From the NCBI GenBank assembly GCA_965203375.1, contig OZ241886.1, positions 3,410,001 to 3,474,000 on the forward strand: a stretch of 64,000 nucleotides of DNA, written 5' to 3'. Position numbers and translations under genes: made by a program. The notes under the pieces are model-generated. The model was given only the letters and a program-made list of their open reading frames with translations. It had not been told where the DNA came from and did not search any database. Every line of letters begins with the position of its first letter. Positions within the stretch are counted from its first letter, which is position 1. This stretch comes from CATQHS01 sp965203375. Lineage in GTDB: Bacteria; Actinomycetota; Acidimicrobiia; Acidimicrobiales; Aldehydirespiratoraceae. Positions 16,029 to 23,515 of this stretch are shown here, in pieces.

Positions 16029-17534
16029 TCACTCGCCCCGGCGCCAGTGATCTAGTCCTTCGAGCAAGGCTTCCGCCAGCCAAGCCCGGAAGCGCCGCTC
16101 GGCCGATTCCGCGAGTTCCTTGTGATTGAATTGAAATGGTTCATGACCAACCGGACGGTGCCCGGTTATCAACTGCTCGGATTCCTCTCCGCTCTGGGGG
16201 CGCCGGTAGAAGCACATCGAGGCGGCCATCACTCCCCGGAAGTCGTATCCGACCGCATGGAATGAGAGCAGTATCTCCGAACGGCCGCTCTCGGTGTTGA
16301 AACCGAGACGAACCCACGACTGGCGGTCTCGGAAGTTCGCGTAGTAATCAAAATGTCTGGCGGTCTCGACCACCTGATAACGGTTCCAGCTTCGCCTCGA
16401 GTGGTCCGTGCTTCGCCCTTCGTCCACGAAGACTTGCCGGCCATTGGAGTCTGCTTCGATCGCTTCAGAGAGCGAACGCTTGAGATCAAAAAGCCGGTCG
16501 CGGGACAAATCGTGGAGATGGTCGGCGGTGCCCTTGACTCGCTCCAGTTCGGTTCGCAGATCCATGCGGCGGGCGCTGAACTGATCGGCGATGGCTTCCA
16601 CCATCTGGTCGAGGCGATGGCCCTCTTCCTTCACCTTTCGTGCGATGGAAACGGCTCGGAGGAACCATCTTTGCTCTATGCGCTCGAACAGGCGGATCAG
16701 AGGGGCCAGGGTGTCGGCGTCGGCGGCTTCGAGGGCGTCGATGTAGGCCGGGCGGTCGTCGCGGTTGACGACCAGCGGGAAGAGCCCGGCCTCGATGAAC
16801 ACCAGGGTGGCCAGGGCTCGGGCCACTCGGCCGTTGCCGTCCTGGAAGGGATGGATCTGAGTGAACCGGTGGTGCAGCCAGGCCGCGGCCACCGAGGCCG
16901 GCACCTTCGGCTGCCGCTGAAGGTGCTCGGAATGCATCTCGACGAGGCGGTCCATCTCCGACGCGACCTGCTCGGGAGGGCAGTACTGATGCACTGAGCC
17001 GTTCGAGCGGGTCGGGTTGTTGGGCTGTTGCTTGTAGCGGCCGTGCTCGAGCTTCACTCGGGTCGGGCGGCCGAACTGATCGGCGCCGTCGACGTGCTCC
17101 TGGGCCCGGGTGAGCAGGGCGTGCAACTCGCGGACCACTGAGGTGGACAGCGGCCGCTCGCTCCGCACGATCTCGAACAGCCATTCGATCGCCTCGACAT
17201 GGCTGCGGATGAAATTGGCGACCAGATGGGGGGACTTGTCGGTGGCGCTCGACGGGATCAGCGATGCCTCTATGCCCCGCTCGATCAGCAACTTGGTGGC
17301 GCCACGGTTACGGTCACCGTCGAGGGTGTAAAGGCCTTCAATGATCCCGGTCTCTATGGCCCACTCGCGGTTCCGGCGCTGGTTGAAGTCTTCAACCTTG
17401 GAGGGATTCAGATCGGCTCGGACCTCCTCCCAGGCCGCCATTAGAGCTGGGAGATGGCCGTCGGTAGCGCTCAGATCGGCTTCGCTCAAGGCGGCAATGG
17501 GACGCCAGACATGGGCGGGGGGTGCTTCGGGCAC
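16029..17534 (-). CDS. Fic family protein (AMPylation), self-inhibited class II
   Basis: Fic-domain protein of 501 residues that likely transfers AMP (or another nucleotide moiety) to a target protein. The catalytic loop HPFQDGNGRVAR is intact at residues 228-239. The N-terminal helix carries TGIIEG (62-67), matching the [ST]xxxE[GN] inhibitory motif, so activity is probably held down intramolecularly as in class II Fic proteins. The C-terminal third (about 300-501) is a separate helical region without a recognised domain. No small antitoxin gene adjoins it, which fits self-inhibition. Role could be stress regulation, an anti-phage or toxin-like function; the sequence does not decide. Confidence 0.88.
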   Translation of the reverse strand: MPEAPPAHVWRPIAALSEADLSATDGHLPALMAAWEEVRADLNPSKVEDFNQRRNREWAIETGIIEGLYTLDGDRNRGATKLLIERGIEASLIPSSATDKSPHLVANFIRSHVEAIEWLFEIVRSERPLSTSVVRELHALLTRAQEHVDGADQFGRPTRVKLEHGRYKQQPNNPTRSNGSVHQYCPPEQVASEMDRLVEMHSEHLQRQPKVPASVAAAWLHHRFTQIHPFQDGNGRVARALATLVFIEAGLFPLVVNRDDRPAYIDALEAADADTLAPLIRLFERIEQRWFLRAVSIARKVKEEGHRLDQMVEAIADQFSARRMDLRTELERVKGTADHLHDLSRDRLFDLKRSLSEAIEADSNGRQVFVDEGRSTDHSRRSWNRYQVVETARHFDYYANFRDRQSWVRLGFNTESGRSEILLSFHAVGYDFRGVMAASMCFYRRPQSGEESEQLITGHRPVGHEPFQFNHKELAESAERRFRAWLAEALLEGLDHWRRGE

Positions 17535-17772
17535 GGTGGTCAGGCTACCGGGCCGCCGGGTTGCGGCCGGGTAGGCCGCCGGGCCGGAAGGGGCAGGCCG
17601 CGAGGCTGTGGGCGGGTAGATCGCCGAGTTGGAGGCGGGCGTTGCTTGCTTTCAATCCGACGGTCGAATGGAAGGGTTTCGGCGGGGTTTAGTGGTGGCC
17701 GGCGCCTGTGCGCCGTGGAACCGCCGGGCCGCAGGTCGAATGGGATGGGGTTCGGCGGGGTTGGCGGTGTGG
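17535..17772. other. Spacer between Fic gene and peroxiredoxin gene
   Basis: Contains two imperfect copies of a block with CGAATGG followed by GTTTCGGCGGGGTT or GGTTCGGCGGGGTT, about 75 bases apart, the second close to the peroxiredoxin stop. Nothing else is recognised. Confidence 0.4.
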
Positions 17773-18237
17773 TCAGGTGTGTTCGGCTATGGCGGTCAGC
17801 ACTTCGGCGGCGTGGGCGTCGAGGTCTCGGCCGTCCATGTCGTAGGTCTCGGCGATCACCCCGTCGGGGTCGATCAGGTAGGTGATGCGGCGGGGGTAGT
17901 CGGCGTAGTCGGCGCCCTCGCCCCGCTCGGCTTGGTAGGCGCGGCCGATGGTGCGGTCGGGGTCGCTGATCAGCGGGTAGGGGAAGCCCTCGGCGGCGGC
18001 GAACTCCCTCTGCTCCTCGACGGTGTCGAAGGAGGCGCCGACCACGGCGGCGTTGGCCGCTTCAAACTCGGGGGTTCGATCACGGAACCCCCTGCCCTGG
18101 ATCGTTCAACCGGGCGTGGACGCCTTCGGGTACCACCACAGGACCACCCACCGGCCCCGGAAGTCGGACAGCCTGACGGCGGCGCCGCTCTGGTCCGGGG
18201 CCTCGAAGTCGGGGGCCGGGGTTCCAGTCTCGAGCAT
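17773..18237 (-). CDS. Selenocysteine-containing peroxiredoxin (BCP/PrxQ type), in-frame TGA
   Basis: Thiol/selenol peroxidase of the thioredoxin fold that should reduce hydrogen peroxide and organic peroxides in the cytoplasm. Read through, the frame gives 154 residues, the usual BCP/PrxQ length. Residues 1-43 end WWYPKASTPG, where family members read YPKAxTPGC: the peroxidatic Cys is replaced by TGA at 18106-18108 (codon 44). The same frame then continues with family-like sequence, GFRDRTPEFEAANAAVVGASFD, the PYPLISDPDRTIGRAYQ block and RITYLIDPDGVI. A hairpin 13 bases after the TGA fits a bacterial SECIS. The resolving Cys five residues on is missing (Arg), so it would be a 1-Cys type enzyme. 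The start is ATG 18237; the downstream GTG near 18045 alone would lack the active site. Alternative: nonsense mutation or sequencing error. Confidence 0.8.
18070..18092 (-). promoter_or_regulatory. SECIS-like hairpin after the in-frame TGA
   Basis: On the minus strand, GGGGGTTC pairs perfectly with GAACCCCC (8 bp) around a 7-base loop CGTGATC. The stem starts 13 bases after the TGA, and the loop begins 21 bases after it. A G at the second loop position matches the conserved G of bacterial SECIS elements, which bind SelB. Position, stem length and loop all agree with the known bacterial pattern. Confidence 0.72.
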
Positions 18238-18259
18238 GGGCCGGAGTGTAGCAAGAGGG

Positions 18260-19378
18260 TTACTTGAGGAATCGGCTGGTGGTGTTGTCGGCCAGCACCT
18301 TGCCGCCGGTCTGGCAGGTCGGGCAGTAGGCCACCACGTAGCGGCGGTAGGAGACCGAGCGCACCTCGTCGCCGCAAGTGATGCAGGGCTGGCCGATGCG
18401 GTGGTGGACGTTGCTGGGCCGGTCGGCCGACTTGCCCATCTCTGACCGGTCCCGCTCGTGGGCCAGGCCCCGGGCGATGACGGCGGTCATGGCCTCATGC
18501 AGGCGTTCGATCCGGTCGGCGTTTAGGCGGGCCGTGTTGGCGAAGGGCGAGATCCGGGCCTCGTGGAGGATCTCGTTGGCCAGCAGGCGGCCGATGCCGG
18601 CCAGGCGGGACTGGTCTCGCAGGTAGCCGTGGACGCGCTCGCTGGCGGCGGCCAGGCCGCGGGCCAGCTCGTCGCGGCCGATCCGGTCGGCGTCGGGGCC
18701 GAGGCGGGACAGGGGCTCCTGGCCCTCGGGATCGCCCCGCACCAGCCAGACCCCGGCCCGGCGCTCGGTGCCGGCCTCGGTGAGCAGCAGCTCCCGGCCG
18801 TCGGCGAACGACCACCGGGCCATGCCGCCCCGGGGTTTGGCCGCTCTCCTTGCGGGGGGCTTGGCGGCAGGGGCGCTCTGGTCGGGTTCGGGATCGGCGG
18901 AGGCGGCGCTAGATGAGTTGACGGGGGCGCGCTTGGCGGCGGGGGTGCTCGGGCTGGGTTCGGAGCCAGCAGGGGCGGCGCTAGCTGGGTTGGCGGGGGG
19001 GTCGGCGGGGCCGGGGTTTGCGAGGGCGGGGTCAGCAGGGGCGGGGGCGGGATTGGCGGCAGGGTCAGCGGGGGGCTGGTGGGGGGCGGGATTGGCGGCG
19101 GGGGCGGCGGGGTCGGTGGTGGGGGGTGGGAGGTCGTGGGGGCGCAGGCGGCCGCCCTGCATGAGGTGGACCACGAAGGCGAGGTCGCCGAAGTGCAGGC
19201 GGAGGTACTTGCCCCGGTGGCCGGCGCCGGTGAGCTTCTGGCCCGCGGCCGCCTCGGGGCGGGGATCGAAAGTCTTGAGGGCGGTGGGGTGCAGGGGGTC
19301 GAAACCGGTCAGCTCGGCCCCGGCGAAGGCCCGGCCCAGGCGCTCGGCGTGGGCGACGATCTCGGGCAGCTCGGGCAT
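18260..19378 (-). CDS. Fpg/Nei family DNA glycosylase with low-complexity insert
   Basis: Base-excision repair enzyme removing oxidised bases such as 8-oxoguanine and cutting the abasic site. The N-terminus PELPE supplies the catalytic Pro2 and Glu3; HRGKYLRLHF gives the conserved Lys; HLMQGGRL follows. The helix-two-turn-helix is in SRLAGIGRLLANEILHEARISP, and the C-terminal zinc finger is CITCGD...YCPTCQTGG. The protein has 372 residues against about 270-290 usually; the extra length is an Ala/Pro-rich insert at about residues 84-182, in a surface loop of the N-terminal domain. It lies just upstream of the selenoperoxiredoxin gene on the same strand (22 bases apart), pairing oxidative-damage repair with peroxide removal. 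Confidence 0.9.
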   Translation of the reverse strand: MPELPEIVAHAERLGRAFAGAELTGFDPLHPTALKTFDPRPEAAAGQKLTGAGHRGKYLRLHFGDLAFVVHLMQGGRLRPHDLPPPTTDPAAPAANPAPHQPPADPAANPAPAPADPALANPGPADPPANPASAAPAGSEPSPSTPAAKRAPVNSSSAASADPEPDQSAPAAKPPARRAAKPRGGMARWSFADGRELLLTEAGTERRAGVWLVRGDPEGQEPLSRLGPDADRIGRDELARGLAAASERVHGYLRDQSRLAGIGRLLANEILHEARISPFANTARLNADRIERLHEAMTAVIARGLAHERDRSEMGKSADRPSNVHHRIGQPCITCGDEVRSVSYRRYVVAYCPTCQTGGKVLADNTTSRFLK

Positions 19379-19413
19379 GTAGAGCGGCTGAGGGCGGCGC
19401 CTACAGGGTTCGC

Positions 19414-19944
19414 TCAGGCTTGCGCAATGGCGGCAGTCGGCGGCGTCGGCTCAGGGCCGCCGGCCGAAGCGGCGGTGATGCCCTCACCGGGCGAGGCGGC
19501 CTCAGCAGGCGCAGTCGGCTCAGGCGCGTGCCCGCCGACATGGTGCTGACCGGGGGCATGGTGCTGGCTGGGGGCGCTGAACGGCTGAGGGCTGAACACC
19601 GCCGATGACAACCGGTCGGTCTCTTTCTGCTGGGCCTTGATCCGCTCGTCGTGGCCGGCGACCAGCCGGGAGGTTTCGGCGATGCTGGCCAGCACCTGGT
19701 CGAATCTCTTGTTCACCTCGTCGAATTTCTTGTCGAAGTACTTGCGTTGATCGTCCAATTTCTTATCGATCCGGTCGCCCAGTTGGTCGATCTTGTCGTC
19801 CAGTCGTTCGATCTTGTTGTCCAGCCGTTCGCCCAGTCGTTCGATCTTGAGGTCCAAGTGCTTGAACGCCTGCCACAGGACGACGACGACCGCGGCCGCC
19901 AGCGTGACGGCGCCTCCGACCAGAGCCCACACCCAGTCATCCAT
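19414..19944 (-). CDS. Membrane-anchored coiled-coil protein
   Basis: A 176-residue product: one transmembrane helix (WALVGGAVTLAAAVVVVLWQAF, residues about 5-26), a coiled coil of about 80 residues made of heptad-like ERLDDKIDQLGDRIDKK repeats, and a low-complexity Ala/Pro/Glu-rich C-terminus. Same design as the proteins at 6837-7157 and 48019-48453. ATG at 19944 is preferred to a longer upstream frame because the promoter lies directly before it and the extra N-terminus is Pro/Arg noise. Function unknown; likely an oligomer exposed on one side of the membrane. Confidence 0.72.
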   Translation of the reverse strand: MDDWVWALVGGAVTLAAAVVVVLWQAFKHLDLKIERLGERLDNKIERLDDKIDQLGDRIDKKLDDQRKYFDKKFDEVNKRFDQVLASIAETSRLVAGHDERIKAQQKETDRLSSAVFSPQPFSAPSQHHAPGQHHVGGHAPEPTAPAEAASPGEGITAASAGGPEPTPPTAAIAQA

Positions 19945-19950
19945 ATACAC

Positions 19951-19979
19951 AGAATACCATAACACGCAGGGGAAGGCAA
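19951..19979 (-). promoter_or_regulatory. Predicted promoter, leaderless transcript
   Basis: Minus-strand -35 TTGCCT (19974-19979), 17-base spacer, -10 TATTCT (19951-19956), with the ATG of the coiled-coil gene six bases after the -10. No ribosome site is present, which fits a leaderless mRNA. Confidence 0.5.
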
Positions 19980-20040
19980 GCGCAACCCCCCACACCGGAT
20001 TTAATTTCACCCGCGCCGGGCGGCGGCCCCCCGCCGAGGT

Positions 20041-20238
20041 ATCGGGGACCGGGGGCTTCGGGGGCCGGGGCGTCAGGGGCCGGGGCATCGGGGACCGGGG
20101 GCCGGGGCGTCAGGGGCCGGGGCGTCAGGGGCCGAGGCGTCAGGGGCCGGGGGCGTCAGGGGCCGAGGCGTCGGGGGCCGGGGGCGTCAGGGGCCGAGGC
20201 GTCGGGGGCCGGGGGCGTCAGGGGCCGGGGCATCAGGG
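20041..20238. repeat. Array of 15-16-bp repeats after mdh
   Basis: About a dozen copies of a G-rich unit (GGGGCCGGGGCGTCA and variants with CATC, GAGGCGTC or GGGGGCGTC). Read on the minus strand each unit contains GGCCCCTGA or a variant, which is exactly the stop-codon context of the malate dehydrogenase gene. The array appears to be amplified from the gene end. Confidence 0.85.
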
Positions 20239-21246
20239 GCCTAGTAGTCCAAGGGCGGTCACGGTGTCGCGCTCGGCGGCCAGCTCGGCCACTGAGGCGT
20301 CGATCCGGGTCCGGGAGAAGTCGTCGATCTCCAGGCCGGCCACGATCGAGTAGTCGCCGGCGGAGCAGGTGACCGGGAACGATGAGATGAGGCCGTCGGG
20401 CACCCCGTAACTGCCGTCGGACGGGACGGCCATCGACACCCAGTCGCCGGGCGGGGTGCCCGACATCCAGTCCCGCACATGGTCGACCGCGGCGCTGGCG
20501 GCCGAGGCGGCCGAGGAGGCGCCCCGGGCCTCGATGATGGCGGCGCCCCGCTGCTGGACGGCGGGGATGAAGGTCCCGGCGATCCAGTCGGGGTCGTCCA
20601 CCGCCTCGGCGGCGCTGCCGCCCCCGTGCCGGCCGCCGACCCGGCAGCGGAACAGGTCGGGGTACTGGGTGGCCGAGTGGTTGCCCCAGATGGTCATCCG
20701 GGTGATGTCGGCCACGCCGACGCCGAGCCGGGCCGCGAGCTGGGCCTTGGCCCGGTTGTGGTCGAGGCGGGTCATGGCCGTGAACCGCGCCCGGGGGAGG
20801 CCGGGCGCGTTGCTCATGGCGATCAGGGCGTTGGTGTTGGCCGGGTTGCCCACCACCAGCACCCGCACGCCGGGGTCGGCGCAGGTGTCGAGCGCCCGGC
20901 CCTGGGCGGTGAAGATGGCGCCGTTGGCCTCCAGCAGGTCGCGGCGCTCCATGCCCTTGGTGCGGGGCCGCGACCCCACCAGCAGGGCGATCTCGGCGCC
21001 GGAGAAGGCCTCGGCCGGGTCGTCGGTGGCCACCGTCCCGGCCAGCAGGGGGAAGGCGCAGTCGTCGAGCTCCATGGCCACCCCGGCCAGGGCGTCCATG
21101 GCCGGCGGGATCTCCAGCATCTGCAGGACGACGGGCCGGTTCGGGCCCAGCATCGATCCCGAGGCGATGCGGAACAGCAGGCTGTAGCCGATCTGGCCGG
21201 CCGCGCCGGTGACGGCCACTCTCACGGGTCGGGCTGGCTCGGGCAT
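20233..21246 (-). CDS. mdh: Malate dehydrogenase
   Basis: NAD-dependent oxidation of malate to oxaloacetate in the TCA cycle (337 residues). Belongs to the cytosolic-type branch: the N-terminus VRVAVTGAAGQIGYSLLFRIASG is the NAD-binding loop, followed by LEIPPAMDALAGVAMELDD, VGSRPRTKGMERRDLL, NPANTNA and TRLDHNRA. The catalytic His sits in IWGNHSATQYPD. ATG at 21246 gives the expected start; a longer frame upstream reads through repeats. The stop codon region is repeated about a dozen times downstream. It forms part of a TCA set in this window with icd and sucCD. Confidence 0.95.
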   Translation of the reverse strand: MPEPARPVRVAVTGAAGQIGYSLLFRIASGSMLGPNRPVVLQMLEIPPAMDALAGVAMELDDCAFPLLAGTVATDDPAEAFSGAEIALLVGSRPRTKGMERRDLLEANGAIFTAQGRALDTCADPGVRVLVVGNPANTNALIAMSNAPGLPRARFTAMTRLDHNRAKAQLAARLGVGVADITRMTIWGNHSATQYPDLFRCRVGGRHGGGSAAEAVDDPDWIAGTFIPAVQQRGAAIIEARGASSAASAASAAVDHVRDWMSGTPPGDWVSMAVPSDGSYGVPDGLISSFPVTCSAGDYSIVAGLEIDDFSRTRIDASVAELAAERDTVTALGLLGP

Positions 21247-21267
21247 GGCCGGGACGGTACCAGCCGG

Positions 21268-21540
21268 CCGCCGGGCGGACCTAAGCGCGTGCCAGACGGC
21301 GGGCCGCCGCCGGCCAGCCAACCCGAAGTCAGGCCGTAGACCGCCGCCGGGGCCGGCCTATCCGGGGTCAGACGGCGAGCCGCCGCCGGGCGGACCTAAG
21401 CGCGTGCCAGACGGCGGGCCGCCGACGGGGCCCGGCCTATCCGGGGTCAGACGGCGAGCCGCCGCCGGGCGGACCTAAGCGCGTGCCAGACGGCGGGCTG
21501 CCGACGGGGCCCCCGCCGGGCGGACCTAAGCGCGGGTCAG
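21268..21540. repeat. Tandem copies of the ABC-exporter gene 3' end
   Basis: The block CCGCCGGGCGGACCTAAGCG, complement of the last codons and TAG stop of the ABC transporter gene, recurs four times, with longer units that add GTGCCAGACGGCGGG and CTATCCGGGGTCAGACGGCG. The array fills the whole spacer between that gene and mdh and is rich in inverted GC blocks, so it may also fold. Confidence 0.82.
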
Positions 21541-23514
21541 AGGGCGGGCAGGGGGGGCGGAGGCGGCGGTGGCCGACTCCCAGGAGCGGTAGAGCCGCTG
21601 GTAGACGCCCCCGGCCGACACCAGCCAGTCGTGGGGGCCCTGCTCGACGATCCGGCCGTCGTCGAACACCAGCACCAGATCGGCCCGCTCGGCCGTGCTC
21701 AGGCGGTGGGCGACCGAGATCAGGGTCCGGCCCGCGGCCAGCCGGGCCAGGGCCGCGGCCAGGGCCTGCTCGGTCTCGGGGTCCACCGAGGACGTGGCCT
21801 CGTCCAGCACCAGCAGGCCGGGGTCGGCCACCTGGGCCCGGGCCAGGGCCACGAGCTGGCGCTCCCCCACCGAGAGCCGCCCGCCCCGCTCCCCCACCAC
21901 CGTGGCCAGCCCGTCGGCCAGTCCGTCCACCCACGCCCGAAGCCCCAGCTCCTCGACGGCGGCGGCCGCGTCGTCGGCGGCGGCGCCGGGGCGCCCGAAC
22001 CGGATGTTCTCCTCGACGGTGGTGTCGAACAGGAAACCGTCCTGGGGGACCATCCGTATCCGCCGGCGGCGCTCGTCGGGGGCCACCTCGGCCAAGTCCA
22101 CCCCGCCGACCAGCACCGCGCCCTCCGAGGGGTCGGCCAGGCGGGTGATCAGCCGGGCGAAGGTGGTCTTGCCCGAGCCGGTCTCGCCGACCACGGCCAC
22201 GTGGGCGCCGCCGGGCACGGCCACGTCGATCCCGTGCAGCACCTCGGCGCCGGTGCGGTAGGCGAAGCGGACATCGCGGAACTGGACGGCCAGCGGGCCG
22301 GGGGGGAGCCGGCGGCCGGGGTCGGGCTCGGTCAGCTCCACCGGCACGTCGAACACCTTCAGGACCTTCCACCAGCCGGCCAGCGCGGTCTGGGTGCGGT
22401 CGAGGACCTCGCCGAGCTGGGCCACCGGGGTGAGCAGCAGCCGGACCAGGAACACGAAGGCCACCAGCTCGCCCACGCCCACCCCCATGGCCCCGGACCA
22501 CCAGACCCCGACCCCGACGGCGGCGAACAGCGCAACCGACGAGACCAGATCGACGACGGGGAGCATGATCACGAACCAGATCTGGGCCCGGAGCTGGGAC
22601 CGGTACTGGCCGTCCACCGACCGGTCGAGGCGGCCCCGGACGGGCTCGGTGTACCCGTAGGAGCGGATCACCGGGGCCCCGCCCACCGCCTCGCTGGTGA
22701 GGCCCATGGTGTGGGCCACCCGGTCCCGCACCCGCGAGTAGGCCCGGAGCTGGCAGCGCTGGGCCCAGCGCAAGAAGGGCAGCAGCGGCAGATGCAACAG
22801 CACCACCAGCAGGGTGAGCTGCCAGCTATAGACGGCCATCACGGCCAGGGTCCCCACGATCAGGGCGGAATCGACGATCCAGGTGACGGCCCCCCACTGG
22901 ATGAACTGGGCCAGGGTCTCGATGTCGCTGGTGACCCGGGCCACCAGCACGCCCCGGCGGGAGCCGGAGTGGTCGGCCAGGCTCAGGCGGTGGATGTGCT
23001 CGAAGGCCCTCACCCGCAGCCCGAGCAGCACCTCCTCGGCCGTCTCGATCAGGCGGATGTAGGCGGCGCGGCTGGCCACTATCACCACGGCGGCCAGGAC
23101 CAGGGCGGCCAGCGCCAGGGCCCAGACCACGCCGGGCCGGTAGCCGGCCGGGCCGAGCACCCCGTGGTCGAGCACGAGCTGAACGAGGATGGGGATTATC
23201 AGCTTGCCCCCGGCGGCCAGCAGGGCCATGGCCGCGGTGACGCCGATCCCCCGCCGCAGCTCGGGGCTGACGGCCAGGCCCCGGCGCAGCACCTCCAGGG
23301 CGCGGGCCTCGCCGGCGGCCTCGGAGGACAGGGCGTCGGCGGCCTCGGGCGCTGGGGCGGGGGCGGCGGGGGCGGGGGCGGCGGACTCGGGGGCGGCGGC
23401 GGCCGGGGCGGGGGTGGCGGCGGCGGCCTCGGGGGCGGGGGCGGCGGACTCGGGGGCGGCCTCGGGGGCGGCGGACTCGGGGCGGGGGCGGCGCGGGTCG
23501 AGCGGGTCGGGCAT
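21526..23514 (-). CDS. ABC exporter half-transporter (consensus-ATPase partner)
   Basis: Membrane ABC exporter of 662 residues: a low-complexity Ala/Pro/Glu N-terminus (about 1-75), a six-helix transmembrane domain, then an ATPase domain with Walker A GETGSGKT, Walker B LLVLDEATSSVD with the catalytic Glu, and H-loop VAHRLS. The signature is LSVGERQ, not LSGGQ. Its partner, encoded one base upstream, has the reverse defects, so the two should form a heterodimer with one full and one degenerate ATP site, as in BmrCD or TM287/288. Substrate could be a drug, lipid or metabolite. The 3' end of the gene is tandemly repeated downstream. Confidence 0.9.
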   Translation of the reverse strand: MPDPLDPRRPRPESAAPEAAPESAAPAPEAAAATPAPAAAAPESAAPAPAAPAPAPEAADALSSEAAGEARALEVLRRGLAVSPELRRGIGVTAAMALLAAGGKLIIPILVQLVLDHGVLGPAGYRPGVVWALALAALVLAAVVIVASRAAYIRLIETAEEVLLGLRVRAFEHIHRLSLADHSGSRRGVLVARVTSDIETLAQFIQWGAVTWIVDSALIVGTLAVMAVYSWQLTLLVVLLHLPLLPFLRWAQRCQLRAYSRVRDRVAHTMGLTSEAVGGAPVIRSYGYTEPVRGRLDRSVDGQYRSQLRAQIWFVIMLPVVDLVSSVALFAAVGVGVWWSGAMGVGVGELVAFVFLVRLLLTPVAQLGEVLDRTQTALAGWWKVLKVFDVPVELTEPDPGRRLPPGPLAVQFRDVRFAYRTGAEVLHGIDVAVPGGAHVAVVGETGSGKTTFARLITRLADPSEGAVLVGGVDLAEVAPDERRRRIRMVPQDGFLFDTTVEENIRFGRPGAAADDAAAAVEELGLRAWVDGLADGLATVVGERGGRLSVGERQLVALARAQVADPGLLVLDEATSSVDPETEQALAAALARLAAGRTLISVAHRLSTAERADLVLVFDDGRIVEQGPHDWLVSAGGVYQRLYRSWESATAASAPPARPLTRA

Positions 23515-23515
23515 C

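Noticed and set aside
16029..17534. Fic-antitoxin (FicT/FicA) pair
   Set aside because: No small antitoxin gene adjoins; the inhibitory motif is within the protein itself.
17773..18045. A stand-alone 90-codon gene ending the peroxiredoxin frame
   Set aside because: It starts in the middle of the fold and lacks the active site; the same frame continues upstream through the TGA to a proper N-terminus, so it is part of the longer gene.
21268..21540. Possible CRISPR array
   Set aside because: Repeat units vary in length, copies abut without regular unique spacers, and they match the adjacent gene end; no cas genes are present. The same holds for the array at 20041-20238.
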